From Diphasiastrum complanatum (taxonomy: Eukaryota > Streptophyta > Lycopodiopsida > Lycopodiales > Lycopodiaceae), in assembly GCA_029204225.1 (NCBI GenBank), contig CM055099.1:70197349-70261348 (forward strand): a DNA stretch of 64,000 bases, written 5' to 3'. The notes below the pieces were generated by a model, which had not been told where the DNA came from, ran no database searches, and worked only from the letters and a program-made list of their open reading frames with translations. The translations under genes were made by a program, and so were the position numbers. The first letter of the stretch is position 1. Every line of letters begins with the position of its first letter. Shown here in pieces: positions 34,871 to 48,454 of the stretch.

Positions 34871-35279
34871 TTGATTGTGTGTTATGTGTGTGTGCATGCA
34901 TGTATGTAATTGATGTCATTTTGTGATAATGTTCATTTTTTTAATTCATTTTTTACACTCTTTTTCGTTGAATTGCCTGCATGTTTAACAGTAAATACTT
35001 CTTAAGATAGTTTAGGTATGAATTCTCGCAAATCTACCTAACTTCTATCACTATTGTACAAGTTCTAGGTAACAGCGTGCATGACCAGTGATAATCATGT
35101 CCCAAAACAATAATTATCTTACGGTTTGAAGCTAGCATCACTTATTCTTGCAATCGATTGCAAGGAATTAATCTTCTTTAAAAAAAAAAAAAAAAAGAGG
35201 ACCACTTGCCTAAGCTTCCAAGCAGCATTTCATCCATATTGTGGAGTCCCAGAACTAAGCAAAGTGTTTTATCAGACAT

Positions 35280-35830
35280 GAAACCTAGTAGGTGCACTAC
35301 AAAAATTCACTGTCTCATTTACTGATTTTTCCAAAAAGCTAGCAGCGGCTCGTCCTTTCTTGGAGCGGCTACACTTCAACACACGACTTTTCTCAAGTGT
35401 GCAACATGAATGCCTGGTGCGTGTAGCTTATTCTATATTTGATGACGAGCTCTAGACATTCAGGATCCCTAGACGCAACGACGAGGATCCAATTCCTATA
35501 TCACGACATATTCTAAGTCACTTGGGGTTCCCGAATGAAGGAGAGCCTATGCACAGTAGAGGGCAATATTTTGATAGGAATTACTTGACGCATCTCTGTA
35601 CGGAAGACAGTGACACCTCCATCTACAACAATGACGGTTACGCTGTCAAACTCATCTCGGATCCAGAACTTAGGGCAACAGCGGACCTTCTTGCATTACT
35701 CACTGAGGTACAATCTTCAAGATTTGACAAACAAGATATTGGCAACATGCTGTTTCCGAGGATTATACCGAGGCCATCCCTTGGTATATCTCTATCAAAA
35801 GTTCACCCTAAACCGAGGGTTAGAGTCTGA
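35280..35830 (+). pseudogene. Unrecognised protein family, copy 2
   Basis: The frame is open from 35280 apart from one TAG at 35453-35455, and reads LVGALQKFTVSFTDFSKKLA, ARPFLERLHFNTRLFSSVQH, ECLVRVAY and, after the stop, FRIPRRNDEDPIPISRHILS. ORF 35522-35830 continues with FDRNYLTHLCTEDSDTS, PELRATADLLALLTEVQSSR and FDKQDIGNMLFPRI. It matches copy 1 (3270-4050) across about 170 residues without the MITE. In copy 1 the position of the stop is CAG, so the TAG is one C-to-T change. The function is unknown. It lies immediately downstream of the Gypsy relic, so it may be an accessory gene of an element or an independent gene captured nearby. Confidence 0.6.
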
Positions 35831-36179
35831 GGGTAGAAAATCAATTTTTCTTTTAGGGTAGAATGTAAACTGGCTCCATTTTGTCCTAAAAATGGACTCC
35901 ATTCGACCCCAGGAGTCTTTTGCACCACTTCTTATGAAGTTGGTAAGCAAAATCATTTGTTTATTATTGTCAATAAAAAAATTTGCAAAATTTATTTGAG
36001 TTACATTTCAGACACTTAAAAATATACCTAATTATAGTTAGATCCTGCATCCAATGAATATAATATAATTATCTGAGAAATGTGATGAGAGTGAAAGTTA
36101 GACCACATGAATGTAGTGAAGTTAAAGTATATCTTGAAGCATATATACCTTAGATCTAGAATATCCATCCAAATCAAGG

Positions 36180-36410
36180 CACAAGGAAGACTTGAAGTTT
36201 GTGAAGAAAGGATTTCCCGAAAATCCAGATCGTGTCAAACAACTACGGGAGGCCGCTAAGAAGCTACAGGAGACTTTAGGGACCTTCACACCTTGGGAGT
36301 GGTGGCCAAGGCTCTCCCATGGACATTATTATAACCCTGTCAAATGGCTCCATTCTATTCTAAAACTGGACTACATGCAATTGAAGAGCCATGTAGAGGA
36401 CTTAAATTAA
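36180..36410 (+). other. Unrecognised short frame
   Basis: A 72-residue frame reads MKFVKKGFPENPDRVKQLRE, AAKKLQETLGTFTPWEWWPR and HGHYYNPVKWLHSILKLDYM. Composition is protein-like. A segment of it (36345-36386, TGGCTCCATTCTATTCTAAA) is also present at 35872-35912 outside any frame, so at least part is repeat-derived. No family is recognised. Confidence 0.25.
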
Positions 36411-36599
36411 ACAAATTATATATATTGATACATAAATGTTCGAATTACAAATATATATCAGAATAAAACGCCTAATTATTAGATTCACTCATGCGATGCG
36501 AAAGGATCACGAAGCTAATCGAATTGAAACGAAACGAAAAACGAAGCAAAATCAATTCGCGATGAAGGCCAGATAGAGACGACTTGGCAGGAATAGCTA

Positions 36600-37740
36600 C
36601 TGCTACTAACTGCGGTTTAATTCTCTTCCAAGCCCCAGATTGCTACTGCAGATCTGTTATAAAATTCAAACTTGTAAACAATAGATAATGTTGAATAAAA
36701 CAACAACGAAAATTTATCTACTCATAGCATGCATTCCAATATTGCAGATCATACACATCACAGAACAGAGCATTTAGAAAAAGACTTCTATATCTGAATT
36801 GAATTTACAATACAATTCTCGAGCGCTGTCTGTTTTTCAGGTCAGCGTGTTGGCACAAGAGAGATGTTCTCTTCTAGCGAATAGTACGACTAGCTACTGC
36901 TAATCTGTAAACTCGCTCTAGAGCGATCTCAGATTGTCTGCCTGTATTCTGTCTGTGACTGTGTGTGTCTTCTGCATACTCTACATCCTTCATTGATCTC
37001 TTTATGTGATCAATCCAGGGGATTGATTAAGCTATAAGATCTAATTAAAAAAAATGCATTAGCCTTAACCGAAATTGATTCCAGTTTTCTGTCATTGTCC
37101 TTTGTGAATCATCTGTCTTCTACCCATTGTGCTTGTGCCTTCACGCTGCAGGCCTTCGATTTGCTTAAAGACCCTTTTTAAGTTTTTAAGGGCAGTGTCA
37201 CCTTTTGTTTTTGAGGACACCTTTGTTTTTCAAGGGCACCTTCGCTTTTTCCCAAAAAAGGAAAAAGAGGAGAAAAACGTGAAGGTAGGTCTAAAAATGA
37301 TTTTAAGACATTTAAAAGACAGTGTCGCTTTTTCTCGAAAGGCAAGAAACGCGACAATATGGCATAAATCTTTTCTAAGGGCAGTGCCCATTTTTCTAAA
37401 GGCAGGTGTCACTTTTTCTGAAGGGCAAAAAGGTCGAAGTGCGAAAAAGCCGACTTTAGGGTAAAAATCAGTTCTAAGGCAAACATCGCTTTTCTAAGGG
37501 TAAGTGTCTCTTTTTCTAAGGGTCTAAACCTTTCCAAGACATTTTAGGAACAATGTCTCCTTTTTCGAAAAAATGCAAAAAATGCAACAATGTCGGGAAA
37601 AGTTCTCATAATTATTTTCTAACTGTTTTAGACCTAGGGATGAATTTTCTTCATGACCCAAAAATGCAGACTGTGCGAAACCTAGTTCAAAATGCACAGT
37701 TGCGAAAAGACAGCAACGAAAAAAATAAGAAGAAATACTA
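36600..37740 (-). mobile_element. Candidate 3' LTR of the minus-strand Copia
   Basis: It lies directly downstream (minus strand) of the RNase H end of the Copia at 37.8-40.9 kb. The U3 part (37130-37560) is an array of degenerate units such as AAAAAGCGACACTG and GGGCACTGCCCTTAGAAAA, comparable with 26770-26930. The remainder is AT-rich and ends near ATAACAGATCTGC. Boundaries are approximate and no second LTR of this copy survives. Confidence 0.5.
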
Positions 37741-37799
37741 AGACTTTGAAAGATAAAAACTCTTGGTTTCTTCAGCTCCTTCTCAAAGCTAGTATTTTT

Positions 37800-38215
37800 C
37801 TGATTCCTAAGCTTCCGTGTTGCTTCTCAAAAATCGCCTTGTTGAGAGGCTTCGTGAAGATATCGGCCACCATCTACTTCGTTGGAATGAACTCGGTCTT
37901 TAGCCTATCTTTCTCAACCAAATCTCTTATCAGATGATATTTGATAGCAATGTGTTTTGTTCTGGAATGAAACACTGGATCCTTCGTCAGATAAATGGCA
38001 GATGTATTATCCATGAATAGTAACAGCGGCTTGTTGGAGTGCTCTCCCAGTCCGTCAGGGAACTGCTTGAGCCATGTAAGCTCGTTTTCCATCTTGGCTG
38101 CTGCAACATACGCTGCTTCGCAGGATGATTGCGCGGTCACGGTCCGCTTCTTGCTGATCCATATGACAACTGCTCCGACTACTATCGTGCATCCTCTCTA
38201 GATGCTCTTGCAGTC
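37800..38215 (-). pseudogene. Copia RNase H
   Basis: Minus-strand reading gives GAVVIWISKKRTVTAQSSCE, AAYVAAAKMENELTWLKQF, then LLLFMDNTSAIYLTKDPVFH, RTKHIAIKYHLIRDLVE and FIPTK followed by VADIFTKPLN. These are the conserved Copia RNase H and polyprotein-end motifs, with the DN and H..RTKH landmarks kept. The usual TEAEY reads CEAAY. A stop after FIPTK breaks the last motif. Confidence 0.85.
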
Positions 38216-39250
38216 ATCTTTCAAGGATGTCTAGCTTGCGTCACTGTAGGATTTAATCTGGAATTCTTCATGTTGAGAGAAATACAGCCATAATCCTTCA
38301 TTTGTTGAAGGTATTTTAGAATTCTCTTGGCTATCTTCCAATGCGTAGAGCCTGGATTGACATTAAACTGACTCATTATGAAAATTGCATAAGCAATGTC
38401 AGGACGTGTATTATCTGCTAAGTACATGAGCGATCCGATTAATCTCCTGTAGGACACATTTTGCATGGCTTCCCGCTCTTCTGCGTTCTGCACGCAGTCT
38501 TGCCTGGTCAGAATCGTTTCAGCTACCATCGGCGTGTTAGCTCCTTTGCAGTCTGTCATTTGAAAATCATCAACGATTTTCTGGATGTATCTTGATGGGT
38601 GAAGATACAGCTTCCCTCAATCAAGGTCTCTATCAATCTGCAATCCTAGGTAGCATTTTGCTTCCCCTATGTCTGATATTTCAAAATGCTATGAAATATC
38701 ATGCTTCATCTGAGCAATTAGCTCGTCACTTCTGGACAGAATCAAGGTGTCATCCACGTAGACTGCTATTTTTCCATCTGTGACCTTTGTATAGACATTT
38801 TAGTCGGCCATCAATGGTTGAAATCCTAAGGATCTGAGGGTGTGATCCTTCTTCTTATACTAATGTTTGGCAGACTACTTCAGTCCGTATACGCTTCTTT
38901 GCATTTGGCAGGCGTAGTTGGTAAAGCGTGAGCAGATAAATCCCGGTGGCTAGTCCATATAGATCTCTTCATTCAACTCGCCATGTAAGAAGGCGGTCTT
39001 CTCATCCACGATGTGGATCTTGAGACTGTATGCTGCTGCGTAGGCAAATAACAAGCGTAAGGACATATACTTTACAACCGGAGAAAAGGTTTCAATATAG
39101 TCAACACCATACTTCTGAGAGAAACCTTTCGCCACCAATTTGGCCTTGTATTTGGATATGTTGCCATCAGGTCCATACTTGTACTTGTAAATCCATTTGC
39201 ATTTTACAGTCTTCTTGTCTGCTGATAATGGCTCCAGATTCCAAACGTTG
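38216..39250 (-). pseudogene. Copia reverse transcriptase
   Basis: From VKCKWIYKYKYGPDGNISKY and KAKLVAKGFSQKYGVDYIET the RT runs through IVDEKTAFLHGEL to EIYMD, then a TAG where family members have Gln (MDQPPGF). Beyond it are PPGFICSRFTNYACQMQ, SVYGLK, the catalytic AVYVDDTLILSRSDEL (38735-38775) and YLGLQIDRD. The frame 38559-38221 adds GSLMYLADNTRPDIAYAIFI. At least six stops interrupt it: Gln-to-stop and Trp-to-stop at the positions of LKQS, QWYK and ADQN, an Arg-to-stop before GKLYLHP, and others. Nearly all are explained by C-to-T or G-to-A changes. Confidence 0.9.
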
Positions 39251-40402
39251 TTTTGCTCCATAAAATTCATCTCATTTTCCATCGCTTCAATCCACTTGTC
39301 CTTATCTGGATAGTTGATAGCTTTCTCATATGATTGAGATTCTCCTCCAAATCTACAAAACTCCTCTGATATAGAGGCTGAACTGTCAGGTACAAATCTA
39401 ACAAGTGCTCTTCTTTCTCTGGTGGATCTTCTTGGAGAGTTTATAGTCAAATCAATGGCCTTGCCTTTGTTGATTGCTGGATTGCGGTGAGTAGCAGGTG
39501 TCCTGGGCACAAGATGTGCGTCTTGCTGCTCATCGTCTGAACAGTCACTCTGTCCATCTGAAATTTGAGCATCTTGTTCTGGGTGCTCAGGGTCCACTCC
39601 CTCCGTAGATGTTGGCAGATCATAGTAGCCTCTGGTCAAGATTTCATAGCCAATTGGATCACCATCAGCCATTGTCTTTGATTCATCAAATCTGACATCT
39701 CTGACAGTCTTGATCTGTCTGTTGTCAAGCATGTAGATCCTGTAGTATGATGAAGGAACATCATATCCTATGAGGAATCCTTGTTCTACCTTTTCATCTA
39801 GTTTCTTTTTTTTATGATCTGGAATGTGGGCGTATGCAATGCATCCAAAAATGTGCACACGTGTCAAAGTTGGTTTCACCAAAGCTCGTGTGGCGTGGTA
39901 TGTGCAATGCTGGCTCTACCTGTCCTGTTCTGCAAATAGTTGGTTGTAGCTACTGCTTCAGCCCATAAGAATTTTGATATCCCATAAGAGTCAGATTTCT
40001 CCTCTTCGTCACACCATTGTGCTGCGATGTGTAGGCTATGGTCTTCAAGTGAAGTATGTCTCTACTGGTGCAAAACTCAGCAAAGCGTTTGGAGACGTAT
40101 TCTCCTCTTCTGTTTGTTCTTAGCTACTTCACCTTCTTGTCAGTCCATTTCTCAGTCCAATTCATGAACTTTGTGAATTTGTCTAGGGCCTCCGGTTTGT
40201 TGTGGATAAAATACACAGCTGCAAACTTGCTGAAGTTATCAATGAACGTGATATAGTACTTCGAACCTCCGAGGGAGAGCACATCAAATAGTCCACAGAT
40301 GTCAGAGTGTACTAGTCCCAAGAGTTCTTTCGTTCTGAAAGAGTCCTTGGTGAATGATATACATGACACCTTGCCTTTGTTAAAGGCATCACAAGACTTC
40401 AA
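39251..40402 (-). pseudogene. Copia integrase and linker to RT
   Basis: 40402-40124 encodes ELLGLVHSDICGLFDVLSLG and GSKYYITFIDNFSKFAAVYF, with the first catalytic Asp present. Past a stop (40123) the minus strand reads LRTNRRGEYVSKRFAEFCTS, where the second Asp is Asn, and SQHNGVTKRRNLTL, where the Glu is Lys. Frame 39882-38950 supplies VHIFGCIAYAHIPDHKKKKL, GFLIGYDVPSSYYRIYMLD and an acidic linker before RT (RRSTRERRALVRF). The catalytic triad is broken at two positions. Confidence 0.85.
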
Positions 40403-40483
40403 GCATACTGCATCTTTGATGTTGACACCAGTGAATGCTCCGCTTTGGCTAGCATTGTATAGAGCGACTATAAGGTTCCCCTT

Positions 40484-40918
40484 TCACTTTCCTATAGTGA
40501 CAAGCTGAGTGCTTGTAGATTCAACCACTTCGCAGGTATCGCCTTCAAAGGTGACTCTCAGTCTTGCATCTACCATCTTAGCAACAGATAGTAGGTCCTT
40601 CTGAAGAGTGGGCACGTATCGAGTGTCATAGAGCCTTCTGTCTCTTCCTTTGGTGCTTAACCACAACGCTCCGATTCTGTTGACTTTGTGTTTAGGATCA
40701 TCTCCCAAGATTATGTATCTGGAAGACTTTGATTCTTGATAATCAGTGATCATGTGCCTCGTTGCCATGAAGTGTGATGTTGCACTTGAATCAATAATTA
40801 TCTCTTGTGTGTCTAAAGTTGATGTCGCATAGACATCAGCACACAAGTAAGCTACTGGGTTCTTGCCGTTGTTGGCTCTGTCTTCGGCCATCTTGGAGGA
40901 CTCTGGTTCCTCCACGTA
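40484..40918 (-). pseudogene. Copia protease
   Basis: A 143-residue frame (40915-40484) contains TLDTQEIIIDSSATSHFMAT, the Copia protease active site with DSSAT in place of DSGAT. It continues YQESKSSRYIILGDD, RYVPTLQKDLLSVAKMVDAR and ends at the region preceding GAG-pre-integrase. Gag is absent: upstream, at about 40920-41000, the sequence changes to unrelated DNA. This marks the 5' truncation point of the element. Confidence 0.85.
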
Positions 40919-41009
40919 GGATAAGCTATGATTATCATATATTTAATACGACCACGTCCGGAATGACGTAGCATAACTAATAATCACATACAATTGGAGT
41001 GACCGGCTA

Positions 41010-42065
41010 TCCACGTCAAGAATAATTCTGATTCCCTTGTACAGGACATGGACATAACACTTTCTTTGCATGCATCCAGTCCTCTTTCTCCACGTAGAAA
41101 GGCCTGCCTCTCTTGGCTTTCATTGCATCTCGTATGTCTGATTTGTGGTGGCTCATCACAGCTCCCATGTAGCTCTTCATCCATTTCTGTGCGCATTTCA
41201 TGTCCTGGGATGGGACAGGGAACTCACTACGCAGCTGACACGATTCTTGCGGTCATCGCTGACATCGCGCCAGTCATGAAAGATGTCTCTAGGAAAGTGG
41301 ATATACATGAGCTCCCTCATGCGCGTGATGACCCTCTTATCACGGTTATTCTCAATGATGTGACCATCCTTGTCTATGTCATATGACGACGAGATGGCAG
41401 CTGATGGCAATGTGACCTTGGGAGTGTCTACGGGGGTGCCCTCCAGTATGGGAGACGTGGCCATGGGAGTGTCTACGGGGTGGCCTCAAGTATGATAGAT
41501 GCCCCACCAATGGGAGAATACTGATGCTATGGGATACCGAGGGGAAAATAGCCAATGGGGGGCGTCTGGAGGGGAGAATATATAGGGGGGGACTGGGTGA
41601 GAGTGGGCTGAAAACCCCACGGTGAAACGTGACCCCACAATGTATAGCCGGGAGGAAATGACTCAGTGGCAGTGGGTCTAGAGGGAGGAAAAATGTGAGG
41701 GGTGTAAGTGGGCGTGTCGAAAATTTGAAGTGTGACAGATGCATGAGTTGCAGTATCGTGTGACGTACGTGTTGCCTCCTGGGTCAGTATATCTCGAAGT
41801 AGAGACTCCCCACGACGAGATGCGCTATGCGGACGTGCTTGACTCATGACCACATCAGGGTCATCGCCACATCCTCCACAATAGGAGACACCAAGGCTCC
41901 TCCTCCTCCCTCGAGAGTGTCGAGAAGAAGCATTGGCAGTAGTGACATGGGTGGGGGTGTGACCCTTGTCAGAGTTACCCTGATGGAAAGGGGAAATATG
42001 TGACTGGTCTACATGAGGAGTGGGCTGAATCTCCTCGGTCAATGATGTGTACTCAACCAATTGAG
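41010..42065 (-). pseudogene. CACTA (En/Spm)-associated plant transposase-like relic
   Basis: Minus-strand frames follow in order. 42060-41527 is a Pro/Ser/Thr-rich N-terminal part. 41464-41198 reads YDIDKDGHIIENNRDKRVIT and MRELMYIHFPRDIFHDWRDV. 41201-41016 reads MKCAQKWMKSYMGAVMSHHK, then DIRDAMKAKRGRPFYVEKED W. A DW...VS...K segment followed by a late EDW motif is the pattern of the plant Transposase_24 family found in CACTA elements and their derivatives. Frameshifts join the pieces. No CACTA termini were seen. The adjacent Copia fragment ends at about 40920, so one may have interrupted the other. Confidence 0.45.
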
Positions 42066-42285
42066 AGGAGCTACGAGCCTCGCGTCAAGCCCTCAAGCAC
42101 TGTAAGACCCTATCTTGCTGCGAGGAAGACAACTGGTCAAGGTAGCTAATGAGCTCACCCGCAACTATGGCCTGACCTCTGAGTAGGGGATCCAGTATCA
42201 GACATTATGGGTGCAATGGAATAAGAGGGATAAATACTGCAGACAATCAATGAGAGTCTTAAAAACTAGTAAGAAAAAAACATCA

Positions 42286-42425
<140 letters not shown>

Positions 42426-42433
42426 CCCTGGCG

Positions 42434-43135
42434 TTAAAAAAATAAAGTATTGTAAAACGAATCCCAAAACTTTTATGAATACTGCCTCATAGCTACAACG
42501 TCAATACCAGCACATATGTATTGTCATATTCACGACCATTTCCAGTTCAAACAACAATGATGACCCAGATTAAACCACATTGAGGAGTAGACATCAATAG
42601 GAGGCTAACTGGCCCCGCAAGTGAATCGTATGAAACGAGAGAGTGTCTATCCTATATATGAAGAGATTAAAGAGGAACATGGTGTGTAGGACCATGGCAG
42701 TCCTTAAGTCTGACGGTTTGTAGCATCGAAGAGAGAAAAGGATGTTGCTACTTCGAACGCAACACTTCAAAGTGGTTACAAGTGGACACTTGTTTGAATC
42801 TAGATGAACCTCAAGCAATCTTTGAGAGTTATTGAGTTTGAAGTAGCAGACACACTTTTCTCATTTCGATGTGGTGAACCATGAGGTTCAAGAACGTCCA
42901 CGACCTGCACACCATATGCCTCTTTGGTCTTTCCATTTTTAGGCAAGACACCCAATCGGCACAAACAACTCGATCGAGGAGCCAATTAGCCCCCCTTGCA
43001 TCCTCAATGGATTCGTGTGTTCACCAATATTGCTAGGGTTATGGTTTGTGGTTAATTGGAGATGGAAAAGTAATATATATATTGGTATTGCCCTTGTAGC
43101 TTTGACCCAATACCTATAAAAGCTTGGACTATGAT
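42434..43135. repeat. Duplicated unit A, copy 1
   Basis: Aligns with 43503-44190 across its length, for example CTCATAGCTACAAC, GGACACTTGTTTGAATC and ATTTCGATGTGGTGAACCAT, and ends in TTGCCCTTGTAGCTTTGAC. Divergence is roughly 10-15 percent. Both copies are preceded by a long CT tract. A minus-strand frame (42985-42800) is present but not conserved as a protein. Confidence 0.85.
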
Positions 43136-43139
43136 AAAT

Positions 43140-43494
<355 letters not shown>

Positions 43495-43502
43495 TGTCCC
43501 GT

Positions 43503-44190
43503 TGGTTTAAAAAATAGTTTGTGAAACGGATTCCAAAACCTTTATGTATACTGACTCATAGCTACAACATGAATACCAACACATATATTGTCCGTTCACA
43601 ACCATTTCAATTTCAAGAAACAATGATGATCCAAATTGAACCACATTGAAAAATAGACATTAACAAGAGGCTCACTGGCCCCACAGGTGACTTGTATGTA
43701 ACAAGGGGGTGCCTCTTATATGAAGACACAAAAGAGGAGTATGGTGTGTAGGCCCATGGCAGTCCTTGAATCTTGCGGTTCATAGCATCGAAGAAAGAAA
43801 AGGATGCTGCTACTTCGAACTTAGCACTTCAAAGTAGTTACATGTGGACACTTGTTTGAATCCAAATGCACCTCATGCAACCTTTTAGAGTTATTGAGTT
43901 TGAAGTAGTAGACACACTTTTCTCATTTCGATGTGGTGAACCATGAGGTTCAAGAACGCCAATGGCCTGCACATCATATGCCTCTTTGGTGTCATCATTT
44001 TTAGGCGAGAGACCCTATCGGCACAGAAACGCAAAGCCAGTTAGCCCGCTTTGCATCCTCAATGGATTCGTGCGTTCACCAATGTTGTTAGAGTTTAGGG
44101 TATGTGGATAATTGTAGATGGAAAATTGATTTATATGTTGGTGTTGCCCTTGTAGCTTTGACTCAATACCTATAATAGCTCAAACTACGG
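43503..44190. repeat. Duplicated unit A, copy 2
   Basis: The second copy of 42434-43135, lying 1.07 kb downstream in the same orientation. Short CA-rich DNA (44195-44300) follows. Confidence 0.85.
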
Positions 44191-44349
44191 GAACCACACA
44201 CGCACACACACACACATAAATAAATTAAGATTAACAAATCATGAAACATGAACGAATGGCATCACACACGCACGTGCACATGCACACGCATACACAAACG
44301 CACACTCTAAACACTAAAACCTAAACACACACAAGGAGAAACAAAAAAA

Positions 44350-45900
<1,551 letters not shown>

Positions 45901-46138
45901 TGGAGATCATTTGTTTTCTTAGGCCAACTATGGAGTTCCCCAGTAGGTTTATAAAAACACTAGCGGAGAAGTGTCATCATTTCAAGGACAAACGTAATCA
46001 AGAAGGCATCATGAAGGCCTCAATGTGGTGAAATAATCTAAATAATGTGGTGGTGTTAAGTCAAAATGTATCAACTGGGACGAGAATTTTGTAATCTTGA
46101 TATAATAGCTGAGGTGGTAATAATCTAGCATTGTTTAG

Positions 46139-46770
46139 ACACAAATTGCCAATGTTTACCATATCTGTTTTTGAATGTAAGAGCAGAGGTCGGAATGGAC
46201 CTCAGAATAAAAGATGGCATAGTGCCTTAAAAAGATCCAGATATTCCAAGGTCTGTTCGGACCTCCACTAATTCCCACCCATTATCAACAGATCCATCAA
46301 TAAATGTACAGATTTGTTTCTAAAATGTGTGGATGTATTTTCATAAATCTTGATATAAAATAAAATTGAATGTATTTCTATACTACAAAATGTGCATCTA
46401 CAACAAAAGATAGGAGATAAACATTTATGAGCAGAGGTATATAATCTAGCATTCATGGGCTGGTAACAATCTAGCATATAATCTGTTTATGAATTGTAAA
46501 AAGTGTATGAGCAGAGGTCGGAATGGACCTCGGAATAATAGATGGTATACTGTCTTAAACAGATCTAAATATTCCACGGTCTGTTCCGACCTCCATTGAT
46601 TCCCACCCTAGTTGAAAGATGTACCCATTATCAACAGATTCATCAATAAAAGTATAGATTTATTTCTAGGATGTGCAGATATGTTTTTATGAATCCTAAT
46701 GAAAATAACACAAAATGTAGTTCTACACTACAAAATGTGGATCTACAACAAAAAATAGGAGACAAACTGC
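46139..46770. repeat. Repeat unit C, copies 2 and 3, with foldback hairpins
   Basis: Two tandem copies offset by about 325 bp share GAGCAGAGGTCGGAATGGAC, the hairpin, CCCATTATCAACAGAT, and CTACAAAATGTG. The hairpin arms are GAGGTCGGAATGGACCTCGG on the left and, read inward on the opposite strand, GGAGGTCGGAACAGACCG on the right, with a loop of about 35 bp (46511-46598 in copy 3). Confidence 0.85.
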
Positions 46771-46809
46771 TACAATATTGTACAGGTACCTAGAACTGCT
46801 ACTAGTTGT

Positions 46810-47155
46810 GTTAGTCAGCTGCATGGATGATGTTAGAGCCCAAGAATCGGCATAAAAAACTGCAAAATAATTTCATATCAAGAACCCACGTAACAAATCC
46901 TCATGGGAAAATTATAGAATTGGTTTAAACATGGAGGGAACAAAAGGAATTGCTGACAAATTGGTGGAATGCACATCAAAGGAGTTGGCAATGGATTTCC
47001 ACCAAATAAATCCTATCATGGATTTGGTGAATTTGCTGCTATTACAGGTCCATTGGATGGTCTTCACATCATATCCATGCCAAAGGATCCACTAAAGAAG
47101 TATCTCAAGTTTTTTGTTTGAACTAGTATCTCATCAAGCTAGTTTTTGAGGAGGA
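46810..47155 (+). other. Unrecognised DNA before a candidate polypurine tract
   Basis: No frame is convincing. It ends in GAGGAGGAG (47145-47154), which has polypurine-tract form and is followed by TGTGAAG, a possible LTR start. Confidence 0.3.
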
Positions 47156-47960
47156 GTGTGAAGATTTGACAAAATCTAGCTTGAGCATTTTGCAATTTCA
47201 TGTACATAGTGAAATCACACATGTGTGGACATATTCCCACATGTGGAGGGTAGTCATAATCACTTTAGTTCATTTATGATGAGTTTGAATAGTCAATAGG
47301 ACTTAATCTTGAGGTTTGGGGGTCCTATATCAAAACCACTCATTGTACAATTGTAATAAAGTGATTAGGCCAATTTTAGACTTGGATTAGATCATGATAG
47401 TGTAGGTTTCTTATACTTGGCATGATGGTCATGGGCTAGTGACATTGCACGTCATAATCTTATTTGTCGATATAGACTTTCATAGTGAAGGATGCACCAA
47501 AATGGTCCAATCAATGTAAGAGGTGGCATGTAAGTGGTCCATCAAAGTAAGAGGTGATTCTAGAGAGGTCCAATCATTGAGAACCATTTCCACACCTCTT
47601 GGATCTTGAGATACTATGAGACAGTGAGAGAGAGGTCATTCTACATTGAGTTTTTTGAGAGATTGAGTGATTCTACACATAGAGTTATTGTACTTGTGAA
47701 GACTTCAAGGGAAAATGGAGAGACCCCACCAGAATGCTATTCACATCCATTGCAAAGAACGTGTTACAAAACCAATGAACAAAGAAAAGTTAGGCTAGGC
47801 AATGAACGTCGAGTTTTTAGACAAGTTGGTGGTAACTTGTAAGTGATCAATGACATGGGAAATACTGTACTTCGATTCTTGTACTTTTGGAGACATCAAG
47901 GGGATATTGAAAAGATCTCCACCAAGATGCTATTTAATTTGAATTCATTTTAAAGAATTT
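47155..47960 (+). mobile_element. Candidate Copia 3' LTR
   Basis: It begins TGTGAAGATTTGACAAAATC directly after a purine tract and contains CACATGTGTGG/CCCACATGTGG. A similar arrangement occurs at 49145-49170 (GAAGAGGGAG then TGTGAAAAG). Internally, 47686-47770 and 47876-47950 are related (TTGTACTTGTGAAGACTTC against TTGTACTTTTGGAGACATC). The end of the LTR is not defined. Confidence 0.3.
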
Positions 47961-48454
47961 ATTAGAAAATATGAGAACCTAGAAAATTCTTCTCAAACTA
48001 TTCTTTTAACAAAGTATGACCTGTGCAACTTTTTGAAGTTCATGAAACTCATAACATGTGACGTTTGTGACTTTTCACATAGCGCAAAGAAAACTTTAAT
48101 TCTTTTTTCTGTTACTTGCACAATATTTGTGACTTTTACTCTACGGATTTTCAACTAATATGGCTATCACATTTTTGCACCTTGTGCAACTTCCCATGAC
48201 TTCATCAATATTGCACTTTTGCGACTATCATATATTTTTTTTGGTGACTATTCGAGGCTTTGCAATTTGTTATCATTTGAATTTTGATTGAACATGAAAT
48301 TCCACCAAACATCCACTAATATACTTATATGGCAGATTGGTCAATCCACTGACTGGGATGATGTTATGACATGTAATATAGGTAGTGCCTCTTATAAATT
48401 GAGATAGGAGTGGATGCACGCATAGGTAATATTGTATACATATCTGCATAGTGT

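Noticed and set aside
31507-40918. Reading the 26.7-29.2 kb and 36.6-40.9 kb Copia parts as one split element
   Set aside because: The protease regions differ in sequence (DSGASQHM against DSSATSHF contexts), so they are different families despite similar-looking LTR arrays.
44195-44330. CA-rich stretch as regulatory element
   Set aside because: Simple CACACA and CGCACA low-complexity sequence with no further support.
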